This document shows, one piece after another, positions 34,780 through 45,340 of a stretch of 64,000 nt of DNA; positions within the stretch are counted from its first letter, which is position 1; each line of letters opens with the position of its first letter. The position numbers were made by a program, and so were the translations under genes. Origin of the DNA: Populus alba (taxonomy: Eukaryota; Streptophyta; Magnoliopsida; Malpighiales; Salicaceae); the NCBI RefSeq assembly GCF_005239225.2, contig NC_133302.1, positions 2,666,001 through 2,730,000 on the forward strand, read 5' to 3'. The notes beneath the pieces were generated by a model, which worked only from the letters and a program-made list of their open reading frames with translations, was not told the DNA's origin and ran no database searches.

Positions 34780-35906
34780 CTTCTGCTGCTGAAGTACATT
34801 CCATGCATCCTCTTGATTCCAAATTCTGGTCCTTTTTCCAAGAAGCAAGGGAGACGATTCACGAACGACCTCCCTTCCCATGTCTCGTAATAGATCGTGC
34901 ATGGTTACACTTACCGTCCTTCCAAATAACTGTCTTTCATCTTTAATTTCATGAAATTGAATCAGAGACCTTTCACGGAGAGTTTCCAAAACAACTTCTG
35001 GATTGGGACGGCAACGGGCTCCTAGCACTTTTGCGACGTATTCTTTATCTATACCAATAAAGAAGCATGCAATATCAAGGAATGCTCTTTGTAGTTCACC
35101 ATCAAGTGCGTGATAACTTATTAGAAGCTTTCCTTGAATATTGTGGTTTGGAATTCTGCTCAAGTTGTCAATTTCACTTTTCCATCTATCTTTGTTTTTC
35201 CCATACAGACAAGCTCCTATAACCTCAAGAGCTAGAGGAAGTCCTCCACAGCAACCAACGGCTTTCTTCGAAAGCTCAATGTAATCTTCTGCTGGTTTGG
35301 TGTCCTTAAAGGCATGCCTGCTGAAAAGCTGAAGGGCCTCATCTGGTTTCAATTCTTCGATCTGATATGTTTGATCTGCTTCACGAAGAAGATTTGAATC
35401 TCTTGTTGTAATAATTACTCTACTTCCGGGACCAAACCAACGTCGATCTCCCATCAAAGCTTTTAGCTGGTCCTGATGAGCAACATCATCAGCAACAACA
35501 AGAACTCTTTTGCGACGAAGTCGCTCTTTGATCAGAACCTTTCCTCTATCAGCACAATCGAAGTTTGCAACATCCTGTTTTAAAATATCATGAAGAAGTT
35601 GCTTTTGTAAAGGAACAAGACCATTAACTTGTTTTGACTTTTCATTGATATCTGAAAGAAAACAGCTTCCCTCGAATCTATAGTAGAGTTGATTAAATAC
35701 AAACTTTTGCTATAGTTGTCTTTCCTATTCCTGGCATCCCATGTATGCCCACAATGCGTACATCATCTGTTGCATCACTTAGAAAGTCATAAATATTGTG
35801 AGCAAGCCGATCCATACATACGGGGTGCTCAGGAACATCTAAGTACTCGCGACATAATTTATTCCACACATCCTTGATAATCCCTATGATAAATTTTGCT
35901 TCATGC
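34780..35906 (-). pseudogene. TNL1 exon 2: NB-ARC domain, +1 frameshift
   Basis: Begins HEAKFI after an AG acceptor. P-loop GMPGIGKTTIAKV at about 35705-35745. Then the frame shifts. Downstream in the other frame are kinase-2 (VLVVADDV), RNBS-B (GPGSRVIITTRDS), GLPL (CGGLPLALEVIG), RNBS-D (FLDIACFF) and MHD (MHDLLRDMG). Length 1127 bp is one more than a frame-preserving length. Confidence 0.9.
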
Positions 35907-36050
35907 CTGCTCACAGAAAAAAGGCAAGTCATCGATAGCAAGTCAATTAAGTATGCTAAAAAGAAATATTTTATAACTTCACATTGAAAAATTTAATGTA
36001 AAATTACTCCATAAACGTCTGCAAATGAATCTTAGAGAGAAAAGGAATAC

Positions 36051-36541
36051 CCATATGCCATATCATTGAGACTCCATCCAGATAGGTTTCCGGCATCCTC
36101 AAGAGCTTTTCTCCACTCCTTCACCAACTTCTCTTCAAAACGCTCTTCATGCTTATCAAATGCCTCTGCAAAACTGCCAGTCTGTTTTCTCACATCTGAA
36201 GGATCAATGTCATAGAATATAGGAAGAACAATCTGACCGGTTCTCTTCCTTTTGCTCTTCAGAATCTCTACAAGTTCATTGAGACACCATCTAGAAGAAG
36301 CATATCCTTTTGAGAAGACAACTATGGATATCTTTGATTCTCGAATTGCCTTGAGAAGATGCTCGGAGATTTCTTCTCCTCTAGGAAGTTCATCATCATC
36401 TCGAAAAGTGTGGATTCCTGCTTGATCTAAGGCAGCATATAGATGATCAGTAAACGTCTTGCGAGTATCTTCTCCTCTAAAACTCAAGAACACATCATAG
36501 GCCCCTTCTGGTATAGAACGAGAAGACTCTGGCTCTGCCAT
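36051..36541 (-). pseudogene. TNL1 exon 1: TIR domain
   Basis: 491 bp from ATG 36541 to donor GG|GTATTCC. Residues about 16-160 are a full TIR domain: YDVFLSFRGEDTRKTF, GIHTFRDDDELPRGEEI, SKISIVVFSKGYASSRWCLNEL (the Glu in CLNEL is the NADase catalytic residue in this family), QIVLPIFYDIDPSDVRKQ. It is open throughout. Length equals TNL2 exon 1. Confidence 0.92.
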
Positions 36542-36793
36542 TTCAGCTGCAGAATTGAAGGAACAATCAATTAGCAATTTAAGCTTAATAATGAGAAAGC
36601 ATAAGACAATAGCAACTGAAGTTAAACATGAAACAAGCAAAGCTTTCACATTATTGTTATTGGTAAAGACATGAAATTAAAACAAGAAAGAAGCAAAGAA
36701 GAGTTAGCTATACCTCTGTATAACAAAGAGTTATTGCAACTGAAGTTATTGAATCGGAGAAATGGGGTGTTCAAATCGAATCAGCAGTTCATG

Positions 36794-36801
36794 TATATAT
36801 A
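36794..36801 (-). promoter_or_regulatory. TATA box of TNL1
   Basis: TATATATA on the minus strand in the context tgtgtcTATATATAcatgaa, 253 bp upstream of the TNL1 ATG. The surrounding sequence recurs at about 29990-30060 with no gene behind it. Confidence 0.55.
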
Positions 36802-36829
36802 GACACACACATCTGCCTTTGCTGGCTTT

Positions 36830-37319
36830 ATTTATTGCGGGAATACGTAAAATAGTAAAAAGTTAGAAAAATATCAAACAGACTCTGAAGTTCGTTAATG
36901 CTATTTATGATTAGCAAATACTTAGCAAGTATCAATCAAGATAAAAAAACATACTCAAATCAGACCTAGTTTCTTGTTATTTTTGGATTATTTGCTTAAT
37001 TTTACTTGTTATTTTTTTAATTAATTTTAATAGATTTATTTAGCTATTTATTGTTACTGAAAATAAAGATTAACTTAACTTAATCTTGACAGCTCCTGAA
37101 GCAAAATTTTCAATAAACAATTTTAAAAATAATTGAATTTTTTTTTACAATTTAAAATTATAATTTTAGAAATTAAAACATTGTAATTGATATAGCTTTC
37201 TTGCAAATACTTTGCAATTAAATCAGTCAATGACAATACTTTGCTGCCGTGGAGAAGCAAGCTCAAGTACTGGACAGACAAACCAATTTGGCATGAGATT
37301 GGTTTTGAAAAGCTTTTCA
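36830..37319. other. TNL1 upstream spacer
   Basis: AT-rich. 36860-37040 is shared with 29480-29660. 37190-37240 resembles 43780-43830 and 30100-30130 (agctttcttgcaaatacttt). No gene. Confidence 0.5.
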
Positions 37320-37645
37320 TTTTTCTTCCTGCAGATCCTTTGCAAAGTTTCCACAATAACTGGGTCCACGCGCTAACATTACTGAAGTCGAAGTAACAAA
37401 GATTTTGATTCAGAGATTGGTTTTGAAAAGCAATGAAGGCTGTTTCTTTCTAAAAACATTGAGACTTCTTCCTGTCAATCAATCCAAGGCAACCATGAAA
37501 GACTGTTGGGCTAAAGCAGTGCGAACACTAACTTTTATTTGTTTCTTTTGCCAAAGCCATTACGTCTAAGATAGAAAGTAGAATAAAGCTCTGACAGTAC
37601 TTCCCACTTTCACACCACTTTCCATTCGAAAGGACTAAAGCATTC
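37320..37645. repeat. Repeat pair E, copy 1
   Basis: Collinear with 40265-40595: gatcctttgcaaagtttcca, aagtcgaagtaacaaa, aaagcaatgaaggctgtttc, gggctaaagcagtgcgaaca, cttcccactttcacaccact. The two copies flank the MITE and the probable solo LTR. Confidence 0.75.
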
Positions 37646-37652
37646 AACTCGA

Positions 37653-37960
37653 AATTCCAAAGCTATGATATTGAAATGAGGTTAATTGTATTCTTTATAT
37701 AGGCTTACTGAGGTCAGCTTTTCTTCTCTTTCGCGAGGATGAATCGATTTCTTCATCTTTGGATTGCTTGCGTTTTTCTTTCTGCATTTCTAAATTAAAT
37801 AGGATGAACTGGTCAGTGATTATCTATCTGAACGTAAGGCTTTCAAGTTATCGCTACGAACAAGAAGCAAAGAAGCAAAGAAGAGTAAGTTAAATATAAC
37901 AAAGAGTTGGCTATGAAATGGTAGCAATGGGACAGAGAAGTCAGCTGCAGAGTAGAGCAA
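37653..37960 (-). promoter_or_regulatory. Orphan second NLR promoter copy upstream of TNL1
   Basis: Matches the TNL2 promoter and leader (61976-62290) including the TATATAAA box (37694-37701) and ctttcgcgaggatgaat. It lies about 900 bp beyond the TATA box of TNL1 and has no exon directly below it, so TNL1 carries two stacked promoter regions of different type. Confidence 0.65.
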
Positions 37961-38570
37961 GGATATGGAATACTGAAATTTCCCGTCAATGCAGCAACAG
38001 TAGAGTCAACACTAATCAAATAATATATTAAAATAAAATCAGCCATGTCAGGACCCCAAACAGTCCCTACTTAGAGAGTGTTTGGCATTGCGTTTGTAAC
38101 TGTGTTTCGTTAAATTTTGAATTTTTTTTTTTTTTTTTTGCTAAAATTGAGTTCGGTTTGTACTTTTCAGATCGTTTTGATGTGCTGATCTTAAAAATGA
38201 TTTTTAAAAAATAAAAAAACATCATTGGCATGCTTTTCGACACGAAAAGCTATTTGAAAAGCAACCGCTACCACACTACCAAACACGCTCTTAACAATTC
38301 ATCCAAAAGAATTATACGATATTTTTATTATTTGATTCAGGAAAGACTCTTTAATTATATATTAAAACCGAGTATTATGTAATTCTAATACTATATTTTG
38401 AATAATTTTAGGGAAGAAATTATAATATAATTGTAATTAAGTTTGTAGAAAATTTACAAAGAGATTCTATATCTCTTTCTTATTCTTAAATATTTTCATC
38501 CATCTTTTATATTTATTACAAACATATTTTATTTCTTTCTGTGTTTTTTTTTTTCTTTTTTTATTAAGCA
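37961..38570. repeat. Dispersed NLR-flank repeat R1, copy c, split by a MITE
   Basis: R1 landmarks aatcaaataatatatt and acagtccctac lie left of the MITE; acaattcat and aattatacgatatttttatt lie right of it. R1 copies at 44530 and 47540 read cagtccctac.tt(a)acaattcattc without the MITE. Confidence 0.8.
38074..38290. mobile_element. Small MITE, PIF/Harbinger type, 217 bp
   Basis: Left end GAGAGTGTTTGGCATTG. Right end, reverse-complemented, GAGCGTGTTTGGTAGTG. TTA on both sides (38071-38073, 38291-38293). The paralogous R1 copies show the unoccupied TTA site. The interior matches the MITE at 24227. Confidence 0.88.
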
Positions 38571-38594
38571 TGTGTTCTCTTTTTTTTTTATTAA

Positions 38595-39805
38595 TGTCAT
38601 AACCTAATTTTTAAACAAATAATAAAAATTAAATATAGTAGACAATGGGGTTAAGACAACAAATTTTGAAGTTTAGGGATGTAATTTGAGAGTTAATTGA
38701 TCAATTTTGAAAGAATTAAGCATCTAATTGAATAATCCAGGAATTAAGGACTGTTTTGTAAACAGTGTACCAATTTAGGGATTTAATTGAAATTAATCAA
38801 AAGAGGGCAAAATTAAAAGAAAATTTTAATTTGCTTAGGGGTCCAATTGCCGAATTTCCCAAGTTCAGGGGTCAAATTGAAAACTCCCGTTTTCCAGCCA
38901 AAACGACACCGTTGCTAAGGAACAGCCGTGCGTCTTCTCCATCCCGATTCAACAGGAGAGCTTCCGATTCAGCAGGGGAGCTGATAATCTGCAACAAATC
39001 TGATCTTGGACCACGTCTCTTGCCGATAATCTTGTTCATGGATTCCATAACACAGTCCTGCAAAGACAGGACTGGTTGCAGGGCTGGCTTCTCTATAAAA
39101 GGGAGAAGAAAACCCAGAAACCAGGAGGGGGGCCGAAAATCAGAGGAGGCAGAGCAATCAACCCAGAAAAATTGGAGCCAAAACAAAAGCAAAAACCCCA
39201 GAGCAAAGAAATAATACACAGAGAGAAGGAGAGGAAGGGAATCCAGTATACACAGAGAATTGTTCCCGCTATTGCCTTCATCTCTGCAGACGTCCCTGCA
39301 TAAGAAAACCCGATACAAAAAACCCAGAAAAAAGTCGCCGGAACAACGCAAACACAACCCAAAAATACAGAACCAAGGCTGAAGATTCAACCCAGAAATA
39401 CAGAGTCAAGAACCAATAAAACGCAAGCCACAAACAGAGCAAAGAACGAGACCCAATTTCGAAAGGAGAAACCAGCAACGTCCTCTGTTCTTCATCGCAA
39501 GGACTGAGAAAACAAAAAGAAAAGGAACAGAAGACGAACGGAGGGGAAGAGACTGAGAGGAGGAGGTCCCTGCAAACAAAAGAAAGACCAGTATTCATTC
39601 AAAGAACATCACAGTAAACCGGCTCTTCATTATTGTTTCCTTCATCATCCCAGGAGCTGCAGGAAGACTGAAGTATACGGGCACAGAATCAAAAGGAAAC
39701 AAAGGAAAGCAGAAGAAGGAGAAGAGCAGAGGATGTAGTCGGCCAGCCAGAGCTTCGCCACCGTCTCCATCGCCTCGCAGACCAGGTAAGAAGCTCTCCT
39801 TTTCA
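38595..39805 (+). mobile_element. Probable solo LTR, Gypsy-like
   Basis: About 1.2 kb starting TGTCATAACC and ending TTTTCA, with attaa on both sides (38590-38594, 39806-39810). It is clearly less AT-rich than its surroundings, has a TATAAAA box at about 39094, and a purine-rich stretch after it that would be the R region. No primer site or pol is next to it. Because attaa is a common word in AT-rich DNA the right end is uncertain. It could also be part of another repeat type. Confidence 0.5.
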
Positions 39806-39820
39806 ATTAAGCATCTCTTA

Positions 39821-39856
39821 CACTGTGCAAGTGAATTTTAATTCACTTGCACAGTG
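39821..39856. repeat. Perfect palindrome, 17-bp arms
   Basis: CACTGTGCAAGTGAATT, two T, then its exact reverse complement. It can fold into a 17-bp hairpin with a 2-base spacer. It lies just outside the probable solo LTR. Confidence 0.93.
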
Positions 39857-40264
39857 CTGCTGAGCCCAGCCGGGCCACTGGCTTAATTGTATGTCATGTT
39901 TTTTATCAATTTTATTTCAAACATAGTTTAATTGTATGTCATGTCTTTTATTATTTATCAATAAAATATGATAAATGAGATTTTGATATAAGAAGTTTTG
40001 GGATAGAAAATATTTTTATCAAATATTTTTATTTAGTTTAGAAATTTTATTTATTTTTATTCAGAATTATTAAACTTCTATAATTTTTTTCTACTTGAAA
40101 AGAATAATTTTTGTATTTTTTTTTATTCAATATTATCAGGAATTTCTAGTTTTTTTATTTTAAAAATAGTAGTTTTAAATTTACTTCTTGTTATTTTAAA
40201 AATAATATTTTTTTCTATTCAGTGAAAGAATTCTCTCTTGCAAATTATTAGCAATGCAATCATT
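39857..40264. repeat. R1-type repeat fragments
   Basis: ttaattgtatgtcatg appears twice (about 39885 and 39925). The rest is AT-rich with ttctctcttgcaaattattagcaatgcaat near the end, as in R2. Confidence 0.5.
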
Positions 40265-40680
40265 TTTCTTCCTCGAGATCCTTTGCAAAGTTTCCACAAT
40301 AACTGGGTCCACGCGGTAACATTACTGAAGTCGAAGTAACAAAAGATTTTGATTCAGAGACTGGTTTTGAAAAGCAATGAAGGCTGTTTTTTTCTAAAAA
40401 CATTCAGACTTCTTCTTGTCAATCAATCCAAGGCAACCATGGAAGACTCTTGGGCTAAAGCAGTGCGAACACTAACTTTTATTTGTTTATTTTTGCCAAA
40501 GCAATTACATCTAAGATAGAAAGTGGCATAAAGCTCTCACAGTACTTCCCACTTTCACACCACTTTCCACTCGAAAGGACTAAAGCATTCTAAACATGGT
40601 TTTTTTTTTTTTCCCAGCTGAGGAATTTTATCAAACACCTGATACGTGTCATTTCAATTCCTATTTGATGGAATGACTCA
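40265..40680. repeat. Repeat pair E, copy 2
   Basis: Partner of 37320-37645, followed by a cagctgaggaattttatcaaacacc module of block A type. Confidence 0.75.
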
Positions 40681-41399
40681 AAGCTACTTGAGCTGTAGTG
40701 GCGGATTTGGGGTAGTTTGTGGAGAACATGCATTAGTGGGACCTTTAAACATAGAAACAAACTCTATTCCAGCCCCTTGAAGCCATGGTTGTAAATCAAA
40801 GCTATTTTATCTTTAAGTTTTCTGTCCAGTCGAGTTCTCTGTATAGTCGAAATTACCTCTCTCTCATTCTCACTCTCATAATGAAAATCTAATGGGGTGT
40901 TTGCTTTTTCATTGAGTAGGCCGTGTAAAGGAGGGAAAGGGAACATGAAAGATGGGGGCGGTTTCCTTTGAACAATAAAATGAATACCCTTTTTATTATT
41001 TCATCCTTTTAGTCTAAATTAATATCCATTACTTTTTCATGAATTGGTTTTCATCGCATGTTTTTTTTTTTTGAAAGATTAATTGGTTTCAAATTGTTTT
41101 TTAAACAATATTTTATCATTTTAACTATATTATTATCGGTTGTTTAATTTTTGGTTTTTTTTAAGTGATTTTTTTATGAATTTTTTATTAAATCCCAACT
41201 ATATTATTATCAGTTATTTATTTTTATCAGGTTTAATAATACTTCAAAACTATTTTTAAATCCTCTAGCGTGATTCTCGTGCTAAGGTGGTCCAGCGAGG
41301 AAGACCAAACTGCTTGGAGATCAAACTGGAAAGAGAAAAAGCTATTTATGGGACCATCATTCCATTTACCAGGGGACTAGGCTTGAAAGGGGTTAGGTC
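40681..41399. other. Spacer, nothing recognised
   Basis: Includes a short minus-strand open stretch (40764-40946) with no domain. 41000-41270 is plain AT-rich DNA. Confidence 0.4.
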
Positions 41400-41505
41400 T
41401 ATGGTAACTCATCCAATTTTTATAATAATGTGATAGGAATAGCAGTTTGACAATGAGCATCCTTCTCCACGGTAACTCATCCAATTTGACAATGAGTATA
41501 ACATA
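41400..41505 (-). pseudogene. TNL C-terminal exon fossil
   Basis: The minus strand reads SNWMSYRGEGCSLSN then YHIII, the same fossil as at 19830-19925, with a second partial copy of NWMSYR next to it (41403-41420). Surrounding sequence is R1/R2 repeat. Confidence 0.65.
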
Positions 41506-42009
41506 TTCTTTATAATAACGTTACTATCATTTAATTTGTTATTACTATATATATATATATAATAAATATTTTTTTATAATTTATATGATGAACAGTTCAC
41601 TAATTAAAACCATGATATGTTTAAAGGTAATTGAAAAATCTCAATTTAATTATTTTTATATATAAATTCCGTTCAATAGTTTATGTTAGAAAATAAATCA
41701 TTATTTAATATTGATGACCTATAATAAATATTATATCTATGATTACTAATAAATTTTGTATAATTCACAGAATATTCTTATTCTCGCTAATTAATCCCAA
41801 AACGAGGTTCCAAGAATTTATAGCAGGATTTTGTATAATTTGCACAGGATTTTCTTTAATTGAACTTAATTCACTAAAAGAAAGTTCATCATCTTTCTTG
41901 CAAATTATTTGCAATGCAATAATTATAATTATAAAAGGTGAAAGGTAACATGTAGAGCGGTAGAGGAAAAAAAGCAAGGAAAATTCTCAACTGGATTTCA
42001 AAATATCCT
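41506..42009. repeat. R1/R2 repeat fragments
   Basis: ttattcaatattgatgacc-like, gcaaattatttgcaatgcaat and aaaaaagcaaggaaaattct landmarks are present. No gene. Confidence 0.55.
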
Positions 42010-42311
42010 GGCAAATAACTCCTCCGGTAACCCTGATTAAGTAATTTATTTACTTTGCTCCACAATCTTGAGTTTTTATTCAAGTAATCAACTAGTAAGG
42101 GGTTTTATTTCTTATAGCTATTAATTAAAACAATTATTTATATGATCAACTAGATTAGGGATTTGAGAGTTAAATATTATGTTCCAATATGAATATTTAT
42201 TACATCCAAAATAAACATCTTTTACTTGGCCATGAGCTTTTGTATCAAACTGCTAAACTTTTTTTTACTTAACTAAATTATAAGCTCTATAAATAACAGG
42301 GACTAAGTAAG
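42010..42311. repeat. Repeat pair B, copy 2
   Basis: Partner of 18240-18530. The match ends at 42311 where an LTR-like sequence begins. Confidence 0.75.
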
Positions 42312-42552
42312 TGTTGGGAATCCGACCAGTGATGTACTGATAGTTGTTTATTGGAGGCTAAACACATTGACACAATATTTAACGTAGTTCGGCAAACCGC
42401 CTACATCCACGGGGGAAGAGCTAATATTATTAGAGATATAGAGAAAGGGTTACAATACACGTGAAGAAGGAGGATCACTTCACTCAAACTCACTCCCATT
42501 ACTCTCACACACTGCTACACATTGCAGCAGGGTTGCTGCGCTTGGCAGCCCC
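42312..42552 (+). mobile_element. LTR-like fragment, truncated
   Basis: Starts TGTTGGGAATCC exactly where the empty paralogue at 18526 departs. It contains tttaacgtagttcggcaa and cctacatccacgggg, words I associate with plant LTRs. The right side passes into repeat D sequence (cttttgcccagaatgatag) with no visible LTR end. The assembly gap starts about 120 bp later. Confidence 0.45.
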
Positions 42553-42674
42553 TTCTTTTGCCCAGAATGATAGAGATAAATCAAAAGCTATCAACTTAAT
42601 TATTTAATTTGTTGATATTTATTCAATCTAATTTCCTATTTTCTTGTTATTATCATTTAATTTGTTGTTACTAT

Positions 42675-43174
42675 NNNNNNNNNNNNNNNNNNNNNNNNNN
42701 NNNNNNNNNNNNNNNNNNNNNNNNNNNNNNNNNNNNNNNNNNNNNNNNNNNNNNNNNNNNNNNNNNNNNNNNNNNNNNNNNNNNNNNNNNNNNNNNNNNN
42801 NNNNNNNNNNNNNNNNNNNNNNNNNNNNNNNNNNNNNNNNNNNNNNNNNNNNNNNNNNNNNNNNNNNNNNNNNNNNNNNNNNNNNNNNNNNNNNNNNNNN
42901 NNNNNNNNNNNNNNNNNNNNNNNNNNNNNNNNNNNNNNNNNNNNNNNNNNNNNNNNNNNNNNNNNNNNNNNNNNNNNNNNNNNNNNNNNNNNNNNNNNNN
43001 NNNNNNNNNNNNNNNNNNNNNNNNNNNNNNNNNNNNNNNNNNNNNNNNNNNNNNNNNNNNNNNNNNNNNNNNNNNNNNNNNNNNNNNNNNNNNNNNNNNN
43101 NNNNNNNNNNNNNNNNNNNNNNNNNNNNNNNNNNNNNNNNNNNNNNNNNNNNNNNNNNNNNNNNNNNNNNNNNN
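42675..43174. other. Assembly gap, 500 N
   Basis: Exactly 500 unknown bases, a conventional placeholder length, so the true size is unknown. It lies inside repeat sequence. Confidence 0.97.
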
Positions 43175-43899
43175 TCCTTTATAATTCTAGAGAAATTCTG
43201 GAGAAATCTCCGGTCAATGCATTGTATTATTTTTGGTCCCTAGATTTACATACCTGTTATCTTTATAAAATATTTCTCAAGTTATTTTTTTTTAATTTAG
43301 GTTAGATAATTTTAATTTTTTTATAAAGTATTATAAAATCTTTTAATTTTGTTTGTACTTAAAAACGAAATATTTTTTTATTTTATTTTTTTATTAATAT
43401 TATCAGCTTTCTTCTGTTTTTCTATTTTTTAAAAAAAATAAATTTTCTCTATTTTTAAAAATAAATTTTCTATTAAATTGTTTTTTTCTATATATAAACC
43501 TATAATTTTAAAACCGCACGGTGGCCGAGCCAATTTTTCTCTTGTGCTATTATGTAACAATTTGTTAAAGCAGTGAAGACTGCTTCTTTCTTAAACGATT
43601 GAAGACTTCTTCCTGCATCAATCAATAGGCATACCATGAAGGCTCCTTGGGCTAAAGCAGTGTGAACATTAATTTTTAAAAATTTTTAAAATTTTCAAAA
43701 ATATTTTTTTTAAAAAAAACTAGTACTAAAACATTCTATACCATTTGTTATAAATTAAAAAACTCTAATTGTTTTTTTGCTTTCTTGCAAAATACTTTAC
43801 AATTAAATCAGTCAATGACAGTTTTTTTCTAAATAATAACAGAAGAAAGAACAAGGGAAATTGGAGTGGTAATTTTGTGGGTGTGTTGCAACAACTGGG
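43175..43899. repeat. Repeat fragments and AT-rich DNA
   Basis: 43180-43260 matches the ccctagatttacata part of block A. 43560-43670 is a degraded copy of repeat E (gactgcttctttc, gggctaaagcagtgtgaaca). Confidence 0.5.
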
Positions 43900-44170
43900 T
43901 TTACGCGCTAACATTATGGATATGCGGTGGAGACTCATGACATGTGGAAAAGCTAGACAGTACTCCAACTTGCTAAATGGCAGCATTGAAAAAACAAGAT
44001 TGAGCTCGCAGTGCTTTCAGAAACAATAAAGATCAAGCCCATGGCTAACGATAAGTGGGTCACGCGCTAACATTATTGTTCTCCTCTTTGACCGTTCTTC
44101 ACTCTGTGCTCTTGCTTTCAGAAACAATCAACATCAAGCCATGAGCAGATGAAGCCATGAGCTGGTTCCA
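43900..44170. repeat. Repeat pair F, copy 1
   Basis: Collinear with 48380-48690: gacatgtgga, tggcagcattgaaaaaacaa, gtgctttcagaaacaat, catggctaacgat, acgcgctaacattattgttc. The aatcaacatcaagccatg part is itself repeated within the unit. Confidence 0.7.
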
Positions 44171-44189
44171 ACAAAAGAGTTATACAATA

Positions 44190-45340
44190 TTATTATATTA
44201 TTATTTGGTTCCGGAAAGACTCTTTATTTTGCGTCCCTTTCTTTTTGTCTGAAACCATTTGAATTTCTTTAAACAACATAGATGGCTGTGGGACCAATGA
44301 GAAAATATCTTCATTCAATCGACTGATTCTTTCTGAAACGTTTTCCTTGATGCGAAAAGAAAATGAGAAAATACAAAAGGAAAAGAAAACAAATTCCTTG
44401 ATCCCTGTGTATATTACTGGAAAAATTTCGGGTTCATCAATGCAAGGCAGCAATAGTAGACTAAAACCTATAAATAGACTAATCAAATAATATATTCAAA
44501 TAAAAATCAGCCAAGTCATGGACCCAAAACAGTCCCTACATTTAACAATTCATTCAAATAGTTTATACTATTGCTGTGTATATTTCCTGTGTATATTTTT
44601 AGTATTTGATTCAGGAAAGACTCTTTAATTATATATTAAAACCTCGCATTATTGTAATTCTAATACTATATTTTGAATAATTTTAGGGAAGAAATTACAA
44701 TATAATTGTAATTAAGTTTTTAATTTCAAAAATCACAAAAGAGATTCTCTATCTTTTTCTTTTTTCTCTAATTTCACTCCATCTTTTTATATTTATTAAG
44801 AGCTTTTTTTTTATTTCTTTTTCTGTTTTTCTTTTTTATGAAGAATACTTGACTTCATTCTATTCTCCGAACTTTATCTCCAGATATATCATAATAGGAA
44901 CTTTTATTCAAAACTAATTCCTATTTTCTTGTTACATTGGTACATTGGTTTTTTCTGTTATGATAAATGAGATTTTGATATAAGAACTTTTTGGGATCAT
45001 GATAAATATTTTTGTCAATTATTTTTATTTAGTTTAGAAATTTTTTTTTTCTATTCAGTATTTATTAAACTTTTTTATTTTTTTCTACTTGGAAAGAATA
45101 ATTTTTGTATTTTATTTTTTATTCAACTGGCTTTCCTAGCTAGTTTTTCTATTTAAAAAATAAAAAATTCTATTAGTTGTTTTTTTATTTTAAAAATAAT
45201 AGTTTTTAAAAAACATCCTTAATTAACAAAACTATATATATAACACACACAAATACTTTGCAAATTTCATTTTTCTTCCTCCAGATCGTTTGCAAAGTTT
45301 CCACAACATTATTGAGGTCGAAAGGATCGTTGAATTGAAA
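44190..45340. repeat. Dispersed NLR-flank repeat R1, copy d
   Basis: Includes aaacaacatagatggctgtg, ctttctgaaacgtttt, tcaaataatatattcaaa, acagtccctac and aaaacctcgcattat. It matches 47200-47900 almost in full. Confidence 0.7.

Larger units (their letters stand above)
32458..36541 (-). pseudogene. TNL1: TIR-NB-ARC-LRR resistance gene, frameshifted
   Basis: Intracellular immune receptor family: the TIR domain signals, NB-ARC is the nucleotide switch, and the LRR and C-terminal jelly-roll (C-JID) sense effectors. Five exons by splice consensus: 36051-36541, 34780-35906, 34407-34682, 33424-34299, 32458-33132. Start is the ATG at 36541; the in-frame extension upstream begins with GTG only. Breaks: one extra A near 35701-35703 shifts the frame right after the P-loop (TNL2 has one A fewer), and TAG at 34443-34445 ends exon 3 where TNL2 has CAA. 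Exons 1, 4 and 5 are open. Exon 2 is open in the shifted frame to its end. If the reference bases are right, only the TIR and P-loop would be made. Confidence 0.9.

Noticed and set aside
36542..36649. N-terminal extension of TNL1 with a hydrophobic stretch
   Set aside because: It starts with GTG, not ATG, is absent from TNL2, and lies in what should be leader. The TIR start at 36541 fits the family.
38765..39214. Open frame of about 149 codons on the plus strand, and overlapping minus-strand frames to 39598
   Set aside because: They lie inside the probable LTR, overlap on both strands, have low-complexity content and no domain. The moderate GC content alone explains the lack of stops.
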